NCBI RefSeq assembly: GCF_003390375.1 | Contig: NZ_QUOT01000001.1 | Location: forward strand, 2,914,001 to 2,978,000 | Origin: Thalassotalea euphylliae | GTDB lineage: Bacteria > Pseudomonadota > Gammaproteobacteria > Enterobacterales > Alteromonadaceae | DNA: 64,000 bases | Reading direction: 5' to 3' | Part shown: positions 52,534 through 61,967 of the stretch, in pieces | Layout of the letters: each line of letters begins with the position of its first letter | How positions within the stretch are numbered: position 1 is the stretch's first letter | Position numbers and translations under genes: made by a program | The notes under the pieces: model-generated | Seen by the model: the letters and a program-made list of their open reading frames with translations, nothing else | Databases searched by the model: none | Told to the model about the DNA's origin: nothing

Positions 52534-54129
52534 ATGTCGCAAACGCTTAAATCATCGTCTAGTGACACAACTGACGAGCTAAGTGCAGGAATGAGTGCAG
52601 GAATGAGTGCTGAAATAAGTGCTGAAATAAGTGCTGACATGAGTGAAGAGACTGCACTTGCTGTGAGCACTAAGCAATTGCCGTTTGGTTTTGCCAAGCG
52701 CCATCACGCTTTGTTGGTGAGTGCTGAGCAAGGTTACCAACTGTACTGCATTGCCACCACTGAGCCTGAAGTGTTAATGGAAGTGCGCCGCTTTTTAGCT
52801 GAGCCCTACGAGGTGATTGTTCAGTCCCCAGAAGACTTTGAGCAGCTGTTAACCGAGGCGTATCAGCGCGATTCGTCTGAAGCGAAACAGATGATGGAAG
52901 ATATTGGCAACGAAGTCGATTTATACTCGCTTGCCGATGAAATGACCGAAACTGAAGACCTGCTCGAAAACGAAGACGACGCGCCGATTATCAAACTGAT
53001 CAACGCCATGCTGAGCGAAGCGATCAAAGAAAACGCGTCTGATATTCACATTGAAACCTTTGAGCAAGTACTGCAAATTCGCTTTCGTATCGACGGCGTA
53101 TTGCGTGAAGTACTAAAACCAAACCGCAAATTGGCTTCGCTGTTAGTGTCGCGTATCAAAGTCATGGCGAAACTCGATATTGCTGAGAAGCGCATTCCGC
53201 AAGATGGTCGTATTTCCTTGCGAATTGCTGGCCGTGCTGTTGATGTGCGTGTCTCGACTATGCCAACGGGTCATGGCGAGCGCGTTGTGCTGCGTTTATT
53301 AGACAAAAATGCTGCCCGCCTTGACCTACAAGACTTGGGCATGACAGATCTAAACCGCCAGCGTTTTGCCGAGTTAATTGATAAGCCACACGGCATTATT
53401 TTGGTGACTGGCCCAACAGGCTCAGGTAAATCAACCACCTTATACGCTGGCCTTAGCCAAATTGATAATCATCAACGAAACGTATTAACGGTTGAAGATC
53501 CGATTGAGTATGCCATTGAAGGTATTGGTCAAACCCAAGTGAACACTAAGGTTGATATGACCTTTGCCCGTGGTTTACGCGCAATTCTTCGTCAAGACCC
53601 TGATGTGGTGATGGTTGGTGAAATTCGTGATTTAGAAACCGCACAAATTGGTGTGCAAGCCAGTTTAACGGGCCACTTAGTGCTATCAACACTGCACACA
53701 AATACCGCTGCAGGTGCTATTACTCGTATGGAAGATATGGGGGTTGAGCCTTTCTTATTATCTTCAAGTTTACTTGGGGTGTTAGCACAACGATTGGTAC
53801 GAACGCTTTGCCCGCATTGTAAAGAAGCTCATTTGGCAGATGATGAAGAATGCAATTTATTGGGTATCAGCGACAAACAAACCAAAATTTATCGCGCTGT
53901 AGGTTGTGGTGAGTGTAATTTTAAAGGTTACAAAGGCCGTACTGGCATTCATGAATTGTTGTTTGTTGATGACAAAGTACGTGAACTTATTCACAACGGT
54001 CAAGGTGAGCAGGTGATTGAAAAATACATTCGCCAAAGCACACCGAGTATTCGCCGCGACGGCTTCGACAAGGTGTTAGCGGGCATTACCACGTTAGAAG
54101 AAGTGCTGCGCGTGACGCGTGAAGATTAA
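52534..54129 (+). CDS. gspE: Type II secretion ATPase GspE, with repeat-bearing N-terminal extension
   Basis: The cytoplasmic hexameric ATPase powering pseudopilus assembly. After a 45-residue extension come the family start LPFGFAKRHHALLV, Walker A GPTGSGKSTTLY at about 295, Asp box RQDPDVVMVGEIRD, His box LTGHLVLSTLHTN and a tetra-Cys zinc module (CPHC, then CGEC) at about 427-465. The extension is built from five in-frame 12-bp repeats (SAGM, SAGM, SAEI, SAEI, SADM). Length 531 exceeds the usual ~500 by that extension. Confidence 0.95.
   Translation: MSQTLKSSSSDTTDELSAGMSAGMSAEISAEISADMSEETALAVSTKQLPFGFAKRHHALLVSAEQGYQLYCIATTEPEVLMEVRRFLAEPYEVIVQSPEDFEQLLTEAYQRDSSEAKQMMEDIGNEVDLYSLADEMTETEDLLENEDDAPIIKLINAMLSEAIKENASDIHIETFEQVLQIRFRIDGVLREVLKPNRKLASLLVSRIKVMAKLDIAEKRIPQDGRISLRIAGRAVDVRVSTMPTGHGERVVLRLLDKNAARLDLQDLGMTDLNRQRFAELIDKPHGIILVTGPTGSGKSTTLYAGLSQIDNHQRNVLTVEDPIEYAIEGIGQTQVNTKVDMTFARGLRAILRQDPDVVMVGEIRDLETAQIGVQASLTGHLVLSTLHTNTAAGAITRMEDMGVEPFLLSSSLLGVLAQRLVRTLCPHCKEAHLADDEECNLLGISDKQTKIYRAVGCGECNFKGYKGRTGIHELLFVDDKVRELIHNGQGEQVIEKYIRQSTPSIRRDGFDKVLAGITTLEEVLRVTRED
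52582..52641 (+). repeat. Five 12-bp tandem repeats in the 5' part of gspE
   Basis: Units start with AGTGC: AGTGCAGGAATG twice, AGTGCTGAAATA twice, and AGTGCTGACATG once. Each encodes four residues, so copy-number change keeps the frame. Confidence 0.85.
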
Positions 54130-54141
54130 TGGAATTTATTT

Positions 54142-55362
54142 ATGGCCGCATTCGATTATTTAGCCGTAAATGCTAAAGGGAAAAACGTTAAAGGCGTGAT
54201 TGAGGGCGATACTCCGCGTCATGCCCGCAGTTTGTTGCGCGAACAAGGCTTAATGCCAATCGAGATTAATGCCAGTCTTGGTAAAAAATCAGACCGCAGT
54301 GAAGGTAAAACAAGCCGCAGAGACAAAGTTTCTGCTGCCGATTTAGCCTTATTGACTCGCCAGCTAGCAACCCTCGTCGAATCTGGCTTACCGCTAGAAG
54401 AATCGCTAATGGCGGTTGCTGAACAGAGTGAGAAAAACCGCCAAAAAAGTATGATCATGGCGGTGCGCACTAAGGTAACCGAAGGTTATAGCCTAGCTGA
54501 GAGCATGGCAGAGTTTCCGCAAGTATTCTCGCACCTTTATCGCGCTATGGTCGCAGCGGGTGAAAAATCAGGTCATTTAGACAATGTGCTAAACCGCCTT
54601 GCCGATTACACCGAGCAGCGCCAGCAATTGCGCTCGCAAATGACTCAAGCCTTGGTTTATCCGGTGATTATGACCTTTGTTGCCATTGCCGTAGTCGCGG
54701 TATTGTTAACAGTGGTGGTGCCCAAAATCGTCGGGCAGTTCGAACGCATGGGGCAGGGCTTACCTGGCACTACACAGTTTTTGATCAGCGCTAGTGATTT
54801 TCTGAGTAACTATGGTTTAGCCATATTACTGATGTTCTCGTTGGTGATGCTAGGGTTTAGTCAATTGTTGAAAAAGCCGAAATTTCGCTTTGGTTTTCAT
54901 CAGCGATTAATTGCCCTACCAATGATCGGAAAAGTATCTCGCGGCCTTAATACTGCGCGTTTTGCAAGAACGCTAAGCATTTTAACTGCCAGCGCGGTAC
55001 CGCTACTGGAAAGTATGCGAATTGCCGGCGAAGTGCTAGACAATCTGTATATTAAACAAAAAATCAAAGAGTCAGCTGACATGGTGCGTGAAGGTACCAG
55101 TTTGCGAGTTTCGCTTGAGCAAACGAAACTTTTTCCGCCAATGATGCTTCATATGATAGCCAGTGGTGAAAAAAGTGGTGAGCTAGAGCAAATGCTTGGC
55201 CGCGCCGCTGACAACCAAGACAGAGAATTTGAAGCCTTGATGAATATTTCTATCAAGGCGTTTGAGCCTGCGCTAATGGTCACCATGGCAGGCGTTGTAC
55301 TCTTTATTGTAATGGCGATATTACAGCCGATATTACAGCTAAATACGTTAGTAGGAAATTAG
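54142..55362 (+). CDS. gspF: Type II secretion inner-membrane platform protein GspF
   Basis: A 406-residue polytopic protein with two homologous helical GSPII_F domains (LTRQLATLVESGLPLEESLM and FARTLSILTASAVPLLESMR) and three transmembrane helices (about 172-195, 225-242, 375-395). It connects the GspE ATPase to the pseudopilus. Start ATG is 12 bases after gspE. Confidence 0.95.
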   Translation: MAAFDYLAVNAKGKNVKGVIEGDTPRHARSLLREQGLMPIEINASLGKKSDRSEGKTSRRDKVSAADLALLTRQLATLVESGLPLEESLMAVAEQSEKNRQKSMIMAVRTKVTEGYSLAESMAEFPQVFSHLYRAMVAAGEKSGHLDNVLNRLADYTEQRQQLRSQMTQALVYPVIMTFVAIAVVAVLLTVVVPKIVGQFERMGQGLPGTTQFLISASDFLSNYGLAILLMFSLVMLGFSQLLKKPKFRFGFHQRLIALPMIGKVSRGLNTARFARTLSILTASAVPLLESMRIAGEVLDNLYIKQKIKESADMVREGTSLRVSLEQTKLFPPMMLHMIASGEKSGELEQMLGRAADNQDREFEALMNISIKAFEPALMVTMAGVVLFIVMAILQPILQLNTLVGN

Positions 55363-55364
55363 AT

Positions 55365-55829
55365 ATGCATTCAGCAAAACAATCACAAATTCGTGCCACA
55401 AAAACAAGCAAACAAGCGGGTTTTACTATTCTAGAAGTCATGGTGGTTATCGTTATTATCGGCCTTATAGCCACTATGGTTGTACCGAATATTATTGGTA
55501 GCCAAGATCGCGCTAACGTGCAAAAAGCGGTTGCCGACATTACATCGCTAGAAACTAATTTGAAAATGTACAAAATGGATAACTACAACTATCCAACAAC
55601 TGAACAAGGCCTAGAAGCCTTAGTTACCCAAACAGACGTTGAGCCGTTACCACGCCGTTTCCCAGAAGAAGGTTACATCACGCGTCTACCAAGTGATCCT
55701 TGGGGTAACGAGTACCAGCTATTGAACCCAGGTGAAAACGGTAAAATTGATATTTTCTCAATGGGACCTGACGGTGAAGCAGGTACAGATGACGATATTG
55801 GTAACTGGAACTTAACGGACTTTCAATAA
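55365..55829 (+). CDS. gspG: Major pseudopilin GspG
   Basis: A 154-residue pseudopilin that polymerises into the secretion pseudopilus. The prepilin peptidase site is KQAG-FTILEVMVVIVIIGLI (cleavage after Gly at about residue 20, then N-methyl-Phe and Glu at +5). Calcium-site and GspG motifs follow: YKMDNYNYPTTEQGLEALV, LPSDPWGNEYQLLNPGENGK and a terminal DGEAGTDDDIGNWNL. A hairpin follows before gspH. The peptidase gene gspO/pilD is not in this window. Confidence 0.96.
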   Translation: MHSAKQSQIRATKTSKQAGFTILEVMVVIVIIGLIATMVVPNIIGSQDRANVQKAVADITSLETNLKMYKMDNYNYPTTEQGLEALVTQTDVEPLPRRFPEEGYITRLPSDPWGNEYQLLNPGENGKIDIFSMGPDGEAGTDDDIGNWNLTDFQ

Positions 55830-55833
55830 CCCA

Positions 55834-55876
55834 AAGCACTAACAAGCACTGGGCTTAAAAGGTTAGCTTAGTGCTT
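55834..55876 (+). repeat. Long-range hairpin between gspG and gspH
   Basis: AAGCACTAA (55834-55842) is complementary to TTAGTGCTT (55868-55876), and an additional AGCACT copy lies inside. It lies in the only sizeable gap (101 bases) between gspC and gspM. No T-tract follows, so it is more likely an RNA-stability or partial-termination element. Confidence 0.5.
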
Positions 55877-55930
55877 GCAAACTCAATTTATTTAGTACTC
55901 TCAACTTATCAGTCATAGCTTGTCATCATC

Positions 55931-56524
55931 ATGTTTAATCGTAATCCTTCATCACGCTCAACTGGCTTTACGCTAATTGAAATGATGATGGTGATTGTCG
56001 TGGTGGGTATTCTTGCCTCAGCAATTCAATTCACTTTCCGTGGTAATCAAAGCGATAAACAGCTAGCAAAAGAAAGCCAGCGCTTTGCTGGTATGTTCGA
56101 ATTAGCCAGCGAATATGGCATGCTCAACAATATTGAGCTTGGCCTGTATATTGAAGAACAAAGCTACCAGTTTTTAGCGTTTGACGGTAAGCAATGGGTT
56201 GAGCTGAGCGATACGGAAACCCTAGTACCTGTAGAATTACCTGAAAACATGGGGCTGTCACTCACGCTTGATGAACTGCCAGTTGAACCTTCATTGTTAA
56301 CCGAGTTGCAGTTAGTGTTAGCGGAGCAAGATGACTTTAAAGAAGATGAAGACCTGCCACCACAGCCGCAAGTGCTGATGTTATCTGGTGGCGATATCAC
56401 GCCATTTAGTGTGTCGTTTTATTTCCTTGATGAATTTGCCGACTCTGACATCGAGTACAAGGTGACAGGGCTATATCATACGCCGCTGACCATTGAAGGC
56501 CCAATCAACGGGCAGGACAGGTAA
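55931..56524 (+). CDS. gspH: Minor pseudopilin GspH
   Basis: A 197-residue pseudopilin: prepilin site STG-FTLIEMMMVIVVVGILA with Glu at +5 and a long C-terminal beta domain rich in Glu/Asp. It packs in the pseudopilus below the GspI/J/K tip. It overlaps gspI by one base (TAATG). Confidence 0.9.
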   Translation: MFNRNPSSRSTGFTLIEMMMVIVVVGILASAIQFTFRGNQSDKQLAKESQRFAGMFELASEYGMLNNIELGLYIEEQSYQFLAFDGKQWVELSDTETLVPVELPENMGLSLTLDELPVEPSLLTELQLVLAEQDDFKEDEDLPPQPQVLMLSGGDITPFSVSFYFLDEFADSDIEYKVTGLYHTPLTIEGPINGQDR

Positions 56525-56943
56525 TGCTAGCTAGACGTTTCGATAAATCAGAGTTTTCCCAAAAACGACCAACAAGCAAGCGTGGATTTACCCTGATTGA
56601 AGTGATGCTTGCCATGGCGGTTTTTGCTATTGCCGGTGTTGCGCTTTTAGGCGCAGCACAAAGTAACTTTGATAACTTATCTCGGCTTGAGCAGAAAACG
56701 GTGGCCAATTGGGTGGCTGCTAATCAATTGACCGCAGCTAGTTTAGATACGCAAACTTGGCCGCCGCGCAACAATCGCAAAGGGCAAGTGGAAATGGCTG
56801 GAGCCACTTGGTATTGGCAGCAGAAAGTTGTTCGTACTCAAGATGCCAACTTGCGCCAAGTGACCATTGAAGTGCGCCAGCAAGCCAGCGATGAACAGCC
56901 ACTTTCTGAGCTAACCACCTTTTTGGCAAGGACGGCCAAATAA
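56524..56943 (+). CDS. gspI: Minor pseudopilin GspI
   Basis: A 139-residue pseudopilin. Prepilin site KRG-FTLIEVMLAMAVFAIAG, followed by the GspI segments TVANWVAANQLTAASLDTQT and a C-terminal beta domain. It forms the tip complex with GspJ and GspK. Its stop overlaps gspJ by one base. Confidence 0.92.
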   Translation: MLARRFDKSEFSQKRPTSKRGFTLIEVMLAMAVFAIAGVALLGAAQSNFDNLSRLEQKTVANWVAANQLTAASLDTQTWPPRNNRKGQVEMAGATWYWQQKVVRTQDANLRQVTIEVRQQASDEQPLSELTTFLARTAK

Positions 56944-57638
56944 TGAAATCGCGTTCAGTGCAGTTATCAACTCAATTGAATAGGCGCAACAAGGCTTACC
57001 AAGCGCAAGGTTTTACGCTCATTGAAGTGCTCATTGCCATGGCAATTTTTGCGATGGTGAGTCTCGCCAGTTTTACCATATTTGATACTGTATTTCGCAG
57101 CGACGAACAGTCACGCATTAAGAATGAGCGTATTAATGAACTTAACCGTGCGTTTATTGTGATTGAACGCGACATGCTGCAACTGACTCGCCGCACTATG
57201 CGCATCAATGGTGAAGCACCCAGTAGCCGTTTTATTCATTTAGACGATCAAGGCTTTTTCTCTGAAACCAATGCCTTAGCTTTTATTCGCTCTGGTTGGG
57301 CAAACCCTAATTTATTGTTACCCCGCAGTGATTTGCAGTCGGTGGCCTATCAACTTAGTGATAACACGCTTAACCGATTGCACTTTACCTTTGTTGATCC
57401 TGTAGTTGGCAAGGAACCGAAAGTCAGGCCACTGATCACGCAAGTTGATGATGTTAAATTCGAGTTTTACCAAGCGGGAAAATGGCAAAAAGAAATTAAC
57501 GGCGACAGTCTTCCGCAAGCCATGGCTCTTATTATTCAAACACAAGACTTAGGTGAAATTCGCCGTCAGTTTCTTATTGCCGGTGATGAAGCACAAAATG
57601 GTGCAGGTGAAGCAGGGGGAGGGGATGCCAATGGCTAA
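56943..57638 (+). CDS. gspJ: Minor pseudopilin GspJ
   Basis: A 231-residue pseudopilin with prepilin site AQG-FTLIEVLIAMAIFAMVS and the family stretch RAFIVIERDMLQLTRRTMR, then NALAFIRSGWANP. The C-terminus is Gly/Glu-rich (GAGEAGGGDANG). Part of the I-J-K tip. It overlaps the chosen gspK start by eight bases. Confidence 0.92.
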   Translation: MKSRSVQLSTQLNRRNKAYQAQGFTLIEVLIAMAIFAMVSLASFTIFDTVFRSDEQSRIKNERINELNRAFIVIERDMLQLTRRTMRINGEAPSSRFIHLDDQGFFSETNALAFIRSGWANPNLLLPRSDLQSVAYQLSDNTLNRLHFTFVDPVVGKEPKVRPLITQVDDVKFEFYQAGKWQKEINGDSLPQAMALIIQTQDLGEIRRQFLIAGDEAQNGAGEAGGGDANG

Positions 57639-58662
57639 CAGCTCCTTACTTAAACGTCCACCTAGCAAAACTCCCCTAGTTAATGCCCGCGGTGTTGCTT
57701 TGATCACTGTGTTGTTGGTTGTTGCACTCGCCGCTATCTTGGCAACGGAAATGAGTGCCCGCCTGCAAGTGCAGTTGCAGCGTAGTGCCAATATTCAATT
57801 TAATCAGCAGGCTTACTGGTATGCGATGAGTGCCGAAGCATTGGCGCAAAGGGTGCTACAACTTGATAACGAGCAGGATGAAGACGTCACCCATTTAAGT
57901 CAGCAATGGGCGCGTGGCGAAAACACTTATCCTGTTGATAACGGTCAAATAACCGGTGCAATTTATGACTTACACGCATGCTTGAATTTGAACGCGCTGC
58001 GCAGTGAAGGCACTGACAATGCTGGCGACGGCGAAAATAAATCACCTCAGAGACAAACCCTAGAACGCTTATTAGTTAAATTAAATATTGAAGGGGTTGG
58101 TGATTTTGAAGCGGAATACATGGCAGATGCCTTAACCGATTGGCTCGATGAAGATGACCGCCTGGTGAGCAGTGGTGGTGCTGAAGATAATGATTATGCT
58201 GGACGCGAATATCCATATTTTGCCGCTAACCATTACCTTGCCAGTGTCAGTGAATTACGCGTAATCGAGCACTTTACGCCAGCGATTATCGCGGCAATTT
58301 CGCCTTATGTTTGTGTGTTACCGCAAAATGAAAGCCATAAAATTAATATCAATACCTTAACTGATGAACAGGCAATTTTGTTGTCTGCAATGCTCGATAT
58401 CAGCCAAGACGAAGCAAACAATATTATTCGAGCCCGTGATGAAAAAGGTTTTGACGAATTAGCCGAATTTTACAACTTACCAGAAGTAACCCAGCTCAAT
58501 ATCAGCGAGCCACTAAAACAACAGTTTGTTGTTGATAGTGAATACTTTACACTAAAGGCCAGTGCTGAATTCAATAGCAGTTATTTTAACTTAACTTCAA
58601 TCTTGCAAGTGATTGACAACGAAAAGGTAAACGTTGTGAGTCGCACCATAGGACGTTTTTAA
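57631..58662 (+). CDS. gspK: Tip pseudopilin GspK
   Basis: A 343-residue pseudopilin whose large helical domain caps the pseudopilus. Prepilin-like site NARG-VALITVLLVVALAAIL lacks the +5 Glu, as is typical for GspK. Features: NLNALR with calcium-like ligands, LTDWLDEDD and Cys pair (HACLN, YVCVLP), ending INTLTDEQAILLSAMLD. The ATG at 57631 is chosen because GGAGG ends eight bases earlier; ATG 57625 is only two bases from it and the earlier in-frame ATG at 57553 lies deep within gspJ. Confidence 0.92.
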   Translation: MANSSLLKRPPSKTPLVNARGVALITVLLVVALAAILATEMSARLQVQLQRSANIQFNQQAYWYAMSAEALAQRVLQLDNEQDEDVTHLSQQWARGENTYPVDNGQITGAIYDLHACLNLNALRSEGTDNAGDGENKSPQRQTLERLLVKLNIEGVGDFEAEYMADALTDWLDEDDRLVSSGGAEDNDYAGREYPYFAANHYLASVSELRVIEHFTPAIIAAISPYVCVLPQNESHKININTLTDEQAILLSAMLDISQDEANNIIRARDEKGFDELAEFYNLPEVTQLNISEPLKQQFVVDSEYFTLKASAEFNSSYFNLTSILQVIDNEKVNVVSRTIGRF

Positions 58663-59874
58663 ATGAGCGAAATATTATACATTCGTCTCGCCAGCAAACC
58701 TGAGCAAGCTATTGCTTGGTTGGTCTGGTCGACTGGCCAGCAAGAAATCATTGCGAGCGGCGAATTACCGGATGCACAAGCATTAGCTACGATTAGCGAC
58801 AAAGCGCGTCAACGCCAAGTTATCGCGATTGCACCGGGCAGCGATGTATTATTGAAAGCGTTAACTGTGCCAGCTAAAAATACAAAAGCAATGCGCCAAG
58901 CGGTGCCGTATATGCTCGAAGACGAGCTTGCACAAGACGTTGATGAACTATTTTTCGCCTTTGCCGAGCGCGCACCCGCAGGTAGCGAGCATAACTGCCA
59001 TGTCGCTATTATTGAGCGTCAGCTTATCCAACGTTGGCAAGCACAATTGAGCGACGCTGGCATTACCTGTCGTGTGATGGTGCCAGAAACCTTACTTATG
59101 CCACTTATAGTGGATAAATGGAGTGTTATTGCGCATCAAGGGCAACTGGTAGTGCGCCAAGGCGCATGGCAAGGAGCGAGCTTAGATGAAAGCCAATGGC
59201 AGTTTATGACGCAACATTGGCAGCAGCTAGACCCAATGCCAAGTTTTGTAAACTATTCGCCAATTCCATCATTGCCAGTAAGCATAGAATGCGAAGAGGC
59301 TCCGGCAGAATTACCTTTGGCCTTGTTTGCCGCTCAACAACAGCGCGATATTAACTTGTTACAAGGTGACTTTGCGGTTAAAACCAAGCGCTCTCCAGCA
59401 ATTAAATACTGGGCTGTTGCGGCTTCACTTGCTGCCTTTACTTTATTGTTGCAGCTTGGCGTTAAGGGCAGCCATTGGTATCAACTGAATCAGTCTACTG
59501 AGCAGTTGGAACAAGAGATTATTGCAACTTATAAGCAAGCTTTCCCGAATACAAAGCGGGTGCGTATCGCAACTATTCGATCGCAGTTAAAACGCAAAAT
59601 CGCTGAGGCAAGTGGTAGTGCCAGCGAAGGAGATTTTCTGCCAATGCTTGCCAAATTAGAAAGCGCATTTGCTTCAGTTCCTGAACTGCAAACGAGCTCA
59701 TTACGTTATGACGGCAAGCGCAATGAATTGCGACTGCAAGCAGAGGCAAATAGCTACCAAGCATTTGACAAGTTTAAAAGTGCGCTTGAAAAGTCTCGCC
59801 TAGCCGTTACGCAGGGCGCTCAGAACAATCAGGGTAACCGTGTCACCGGTTCCTTTAGTATTAAGGAGTCGTAA
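58663..59874 (+). CDS. gspL: Type II secretion protein GspL
   Basis: A 403-residue inner-membrane protein that docks the ATPase GspE. The cytoplasmic actin-like domain covers residues 1-240 (VPYMLEDELAQDVDELFFAF), the transmembrane helix is near 250-265 (WAVAASLAAFTLLLQLG), and a periplasmic ferredoxin-like domain follows. It starts immediately after the gspK stop. Confidence 0.93.
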   Translation: MSEILYIRLASKPEQAIAWLVWSTGQQEIIASGELPDAQALATISDKARQRQVIAIAPGSDVLLKALTVPAKNTKAMRQAVPYMLEDELAQDVDELFFAFAERAPAGSEHNCHVAIIERQLIQRWQAQLSDAGITCRVMVPETLLMPLIVDKWSVIAHQGQLVVRQGAWQGASLDESQWQFMTQHWQQLDPMPSFVNYSPIPSLPVSIECEEAPAELPLALFAAQQQRDINLLQGDFAVKTKRSPAIKYWAVAASLAAFTLLLQLGVKGSHWYQLNQSTEQLEQEIIATYKQAFPNTKRVRIATIRSQLKRKIAEASGSASEGDFLPMLAKLESAFASVPELQTSSLRYDGKRNELRLQAEANSYQAFDKFKSALEKSRLAVTQGAQNNQGNRVTGSFSIKES

Positions 59875-60344
59875 TGAAACAGTGGTGGCAACAACTACAA
59901 AGCAGAGAGCAGCAATTGATTTTGGCGATGGCAGGTGTGCTCTTGGTATTTATCCTGTTTCAAGGGGTATGGCAGCCGATTCATCAAGGTGCTGACAAAG
60001 CAGAGAAAAAGCTCGCCCGCACACAAGAGCTTTATCAATACGTTAAAACCAATACCGCAAAAATAAGTAGCAGTACCGCAAGTGTTCGTCAACCGCGCCA
60101 AGGTGGCAGCCTTTCGGGGTTAGTGAATCGCGTTGCTGGCCAATATCAAATATCAATTGCTCGTATGCAACCGCAAGGCGATCAAGGGGTGCAAGTGTGG
60201 ATTGATGAAATTCCGTTTGAACAATTGCTGCGCTTGTTAAATGCTTTGACCCAACAACACGGCTTAGTGGTGAGTAATATTGATGTGACAAACGGTAATA
60301 GCGCAGGTACGGTAAAAATTCGCCGCTTAACGCTTAGTCGATAA
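59874..60344 (+). CDS. gspM: Type II secretion protein GspM
   Basis: A 156-residue bitopic protein. An N-terminal amphipathic segment with WWQQLQSREQQLILAMAG and one transmembrane helix (LLVFILFQGVW) precede a periplasmic ferredoxin-like domain. It stabilises GspL. It overlaps gspL by one base (TAATG). Confidence 0.9.
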   Translation: MKQWWQQLQSREQQLILAMAGVLLVFILFQGVWQPIHQGADKAEKKLARTQELYQYVKTNTAKISSSTASVRQPRQGGSLSGLVNRVAGQYQISIARMQPQGDQGVQVWIDEIPFEQLLRLLNALTQQHGLVVSNIDVTNGNSAGTVKIRRLTLSR

Positions 60345-60459
60345 ACGCTAAGCCTTTAAACATAAAGCATTAACCTAAAGCAGTAAAAAATAATTCGTAA
60401 AACATTGAGCTGTTAACGACCATCGAAAATTAACACGCCAACGATAGACCACAAGATAT

Positions 60460-61209
60460 ATGACGTTAAAAATCAATATAGCATTGGCTGCTGTAATTGT
60501 TTCAGCCTACCTTGTTTTTGTTATTGCCTTAACACCGGCAGCACTTCTCGTGGAGCATAGTAAACTTCCCAAAGGGTTAGCCCTAGGTGAAGTAAGCGAA
60601 ACCATTTGGTCACCGCAAATTAGTGCGGCTCGCTACCAAGGGGTGACGGTTAATCAAATTAGTGCCGATGTGTCGCCGTGGTCATTATTAGCGTTATCAC
60701 TTGCGGCAGAGGTGAAATTCGGCAGCCGTTTAAGCGATGGACCTGAAGGACAAGGGCATTTTGCTTTAAGCCAAGATAAGGTAGAAATCAGTGATTTTAC
60801 CGTGCAAATGCCTGCAGGCGAAATTGCGCCATTGCTGCCACTGCCAATTGAACTTGATGCATTTGGTCAAGCAGAGCTTGCCATCGATGAGCTAACCTTA
60901 GCTGGTAATCAGTGTGCTAGTGCGAAAGGGCGATTAACGTGGCAACGCGCTGCAGTTAACGCGTTTGAACAAAGTATTGAGTTAGGAAGCTTTAAGGGCG
61001 AAATTTCTTGCCAGCAAGGGAAGTTGGTTGTGAAAGTTTTGCCAGATAATCGACTGGGGTTACAGTACACCGCTTTGCTTGGCTTAGATGGTCGCGTTAG
61101 TGGTCAAGGTTACCTAACACCGGGTAATAATTTTCCGGCACAGCTGCGTGACACGCTGCCATTTATTGGTAACCCTGACGCCCAAGGGCGCTACGAACTT
61201 AAATTTTAG
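60460..61209 (+). CDS. gspN: Type II secretion protein GspN
   Basis: A 249-residue protein with a single N-terminal transmembrane helix (ALAAVIVSAYLVFVIALTPA) and a periplasmic beta-rich domain (LPKGLALGEVSETIWSPQIS is the family signature). GspN occurs in part of the T2SS systems and is thought non-essential. It lies 115 bases after gspM and its end overlaps the convergent yrfG gene by 11 bases. Confidence 0.88.
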   Translation: MTLKINIALAAVIVSAYLVFVIALTPAALLVEHSKLPKGLALGEVSETIWSPQISAARYQGVTVNQISADVSPWSLLALSLAAEVKFGSRLSDGPEGQGHFALSQDKVEISDFTVQMPAGEIAPLLPLPIELDAFGQAELAIDELTLAGNQCASAKGRLTWQRAAVNAFEQSIELGSFKGEISCQQGKLVVKVLPDNRLGLQYTALLGLDGRVSGQGYLTPGNNFPAQLRDTLPFIGNPDAQGRYELKF

Positions 61210-61876
61210 GAGCTGTCGCTAATATCTCAGCGGTCATCACGCGATAATCTGTAATTGCTGGGTAATCTGTGATTTCACGCACAGGCTGTTGACTGTCAGG
61301 GTTTGCGACCGCCAGCAGGTGCTTAATACCAAATGTTTTTGCTGAGTCTAAAATCGGCAAGCTGTCGTCGACGAAAAGCGTATGTTGGCAATCAAATTTT
61401 TCCACGGCATGCAGTTGTTGCCAAAGCGACTGTGACTCTTTACTAACACCAAACTCATGGGTTGAGTAAAGCTTGTCAAAATACTTATCGAGCTGAGTGC
61501 GCTCAATTTTTAACGACAAACTACCCGGGTGCGCGTTAGTCACCATCACCACCCGACGACCACTGGTTCTTAACGCTTGTAAAAACTCATCGGCATCTTG
61601 TCGCAAGGCAATTAAATGCATTAATTCACGTTTTAATTCGGTAATCGGCAGTTGGGTTTGTTCAGCCCAATAATCAAGGCAATACCAAGCAATAGTGCCG
61701 TGGACTTTTTGGTAATGTGCGGTAAGTTTTTCTCGCGCAGCTTCAGTTGAAATACCAACACTTTCACCGTAGCGCTTTGGTAAATGTTCTAACCAAAAGC
61801 GATTGTCGTAGTGAAGATCCAAAATCGTACCGTCCATGTCGAGCAGCACAGTGGAAATTTCTGACCAATCCAGCAT
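61199..61876 (-). CDS. yrfG: HAD-family nucleotidase YrfG (GMP/IMP 5'-nucleotidase)
   Basis: A 225-residue HAD phosphatase: motif I LLDMDGTILD, motif II VTNAHPG, and motifs III/IV with K in TLFVDDSLPIL. E. coli YrfG dephosphorylates GMP and IMP; this homologue shares the HLPKRYG cap region. The ATG at 61876 is chosen because GGAA lies seven bases upstream; the ATG seven codons earlier has no good site. Opposite to gspN, divergent from nudE. Confidence 0.88.
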   Translation of the reverse strand: MLDWSEISTVLLDMDGTILDLHYDNRFWLEHLPKRYGESVGISTEAAREKLTAHYQKVHGTIAWYCLDYWAEQTQLPITELKRELMHLIALRQDADEFLQALRTSGRRVVMVTNAHPGSLSLKIERTQLDKYFDKLYSTHEFGVSKESQSLWQQLHAVEKFDCQHTLFVDDSLPILDSAKTFGIKHLLAVANPDSQQPVREITDYPAITDYRVMTAEILATAPKI

Positions 61877-61967
61877 AGATTTATTCCAAGAAAACATCTT
61901 ATTATGGCATTATAACGATAATAGTTTGTCTACATAACCAACTTTCTCTGAGCTTCGCTTATTAGGT

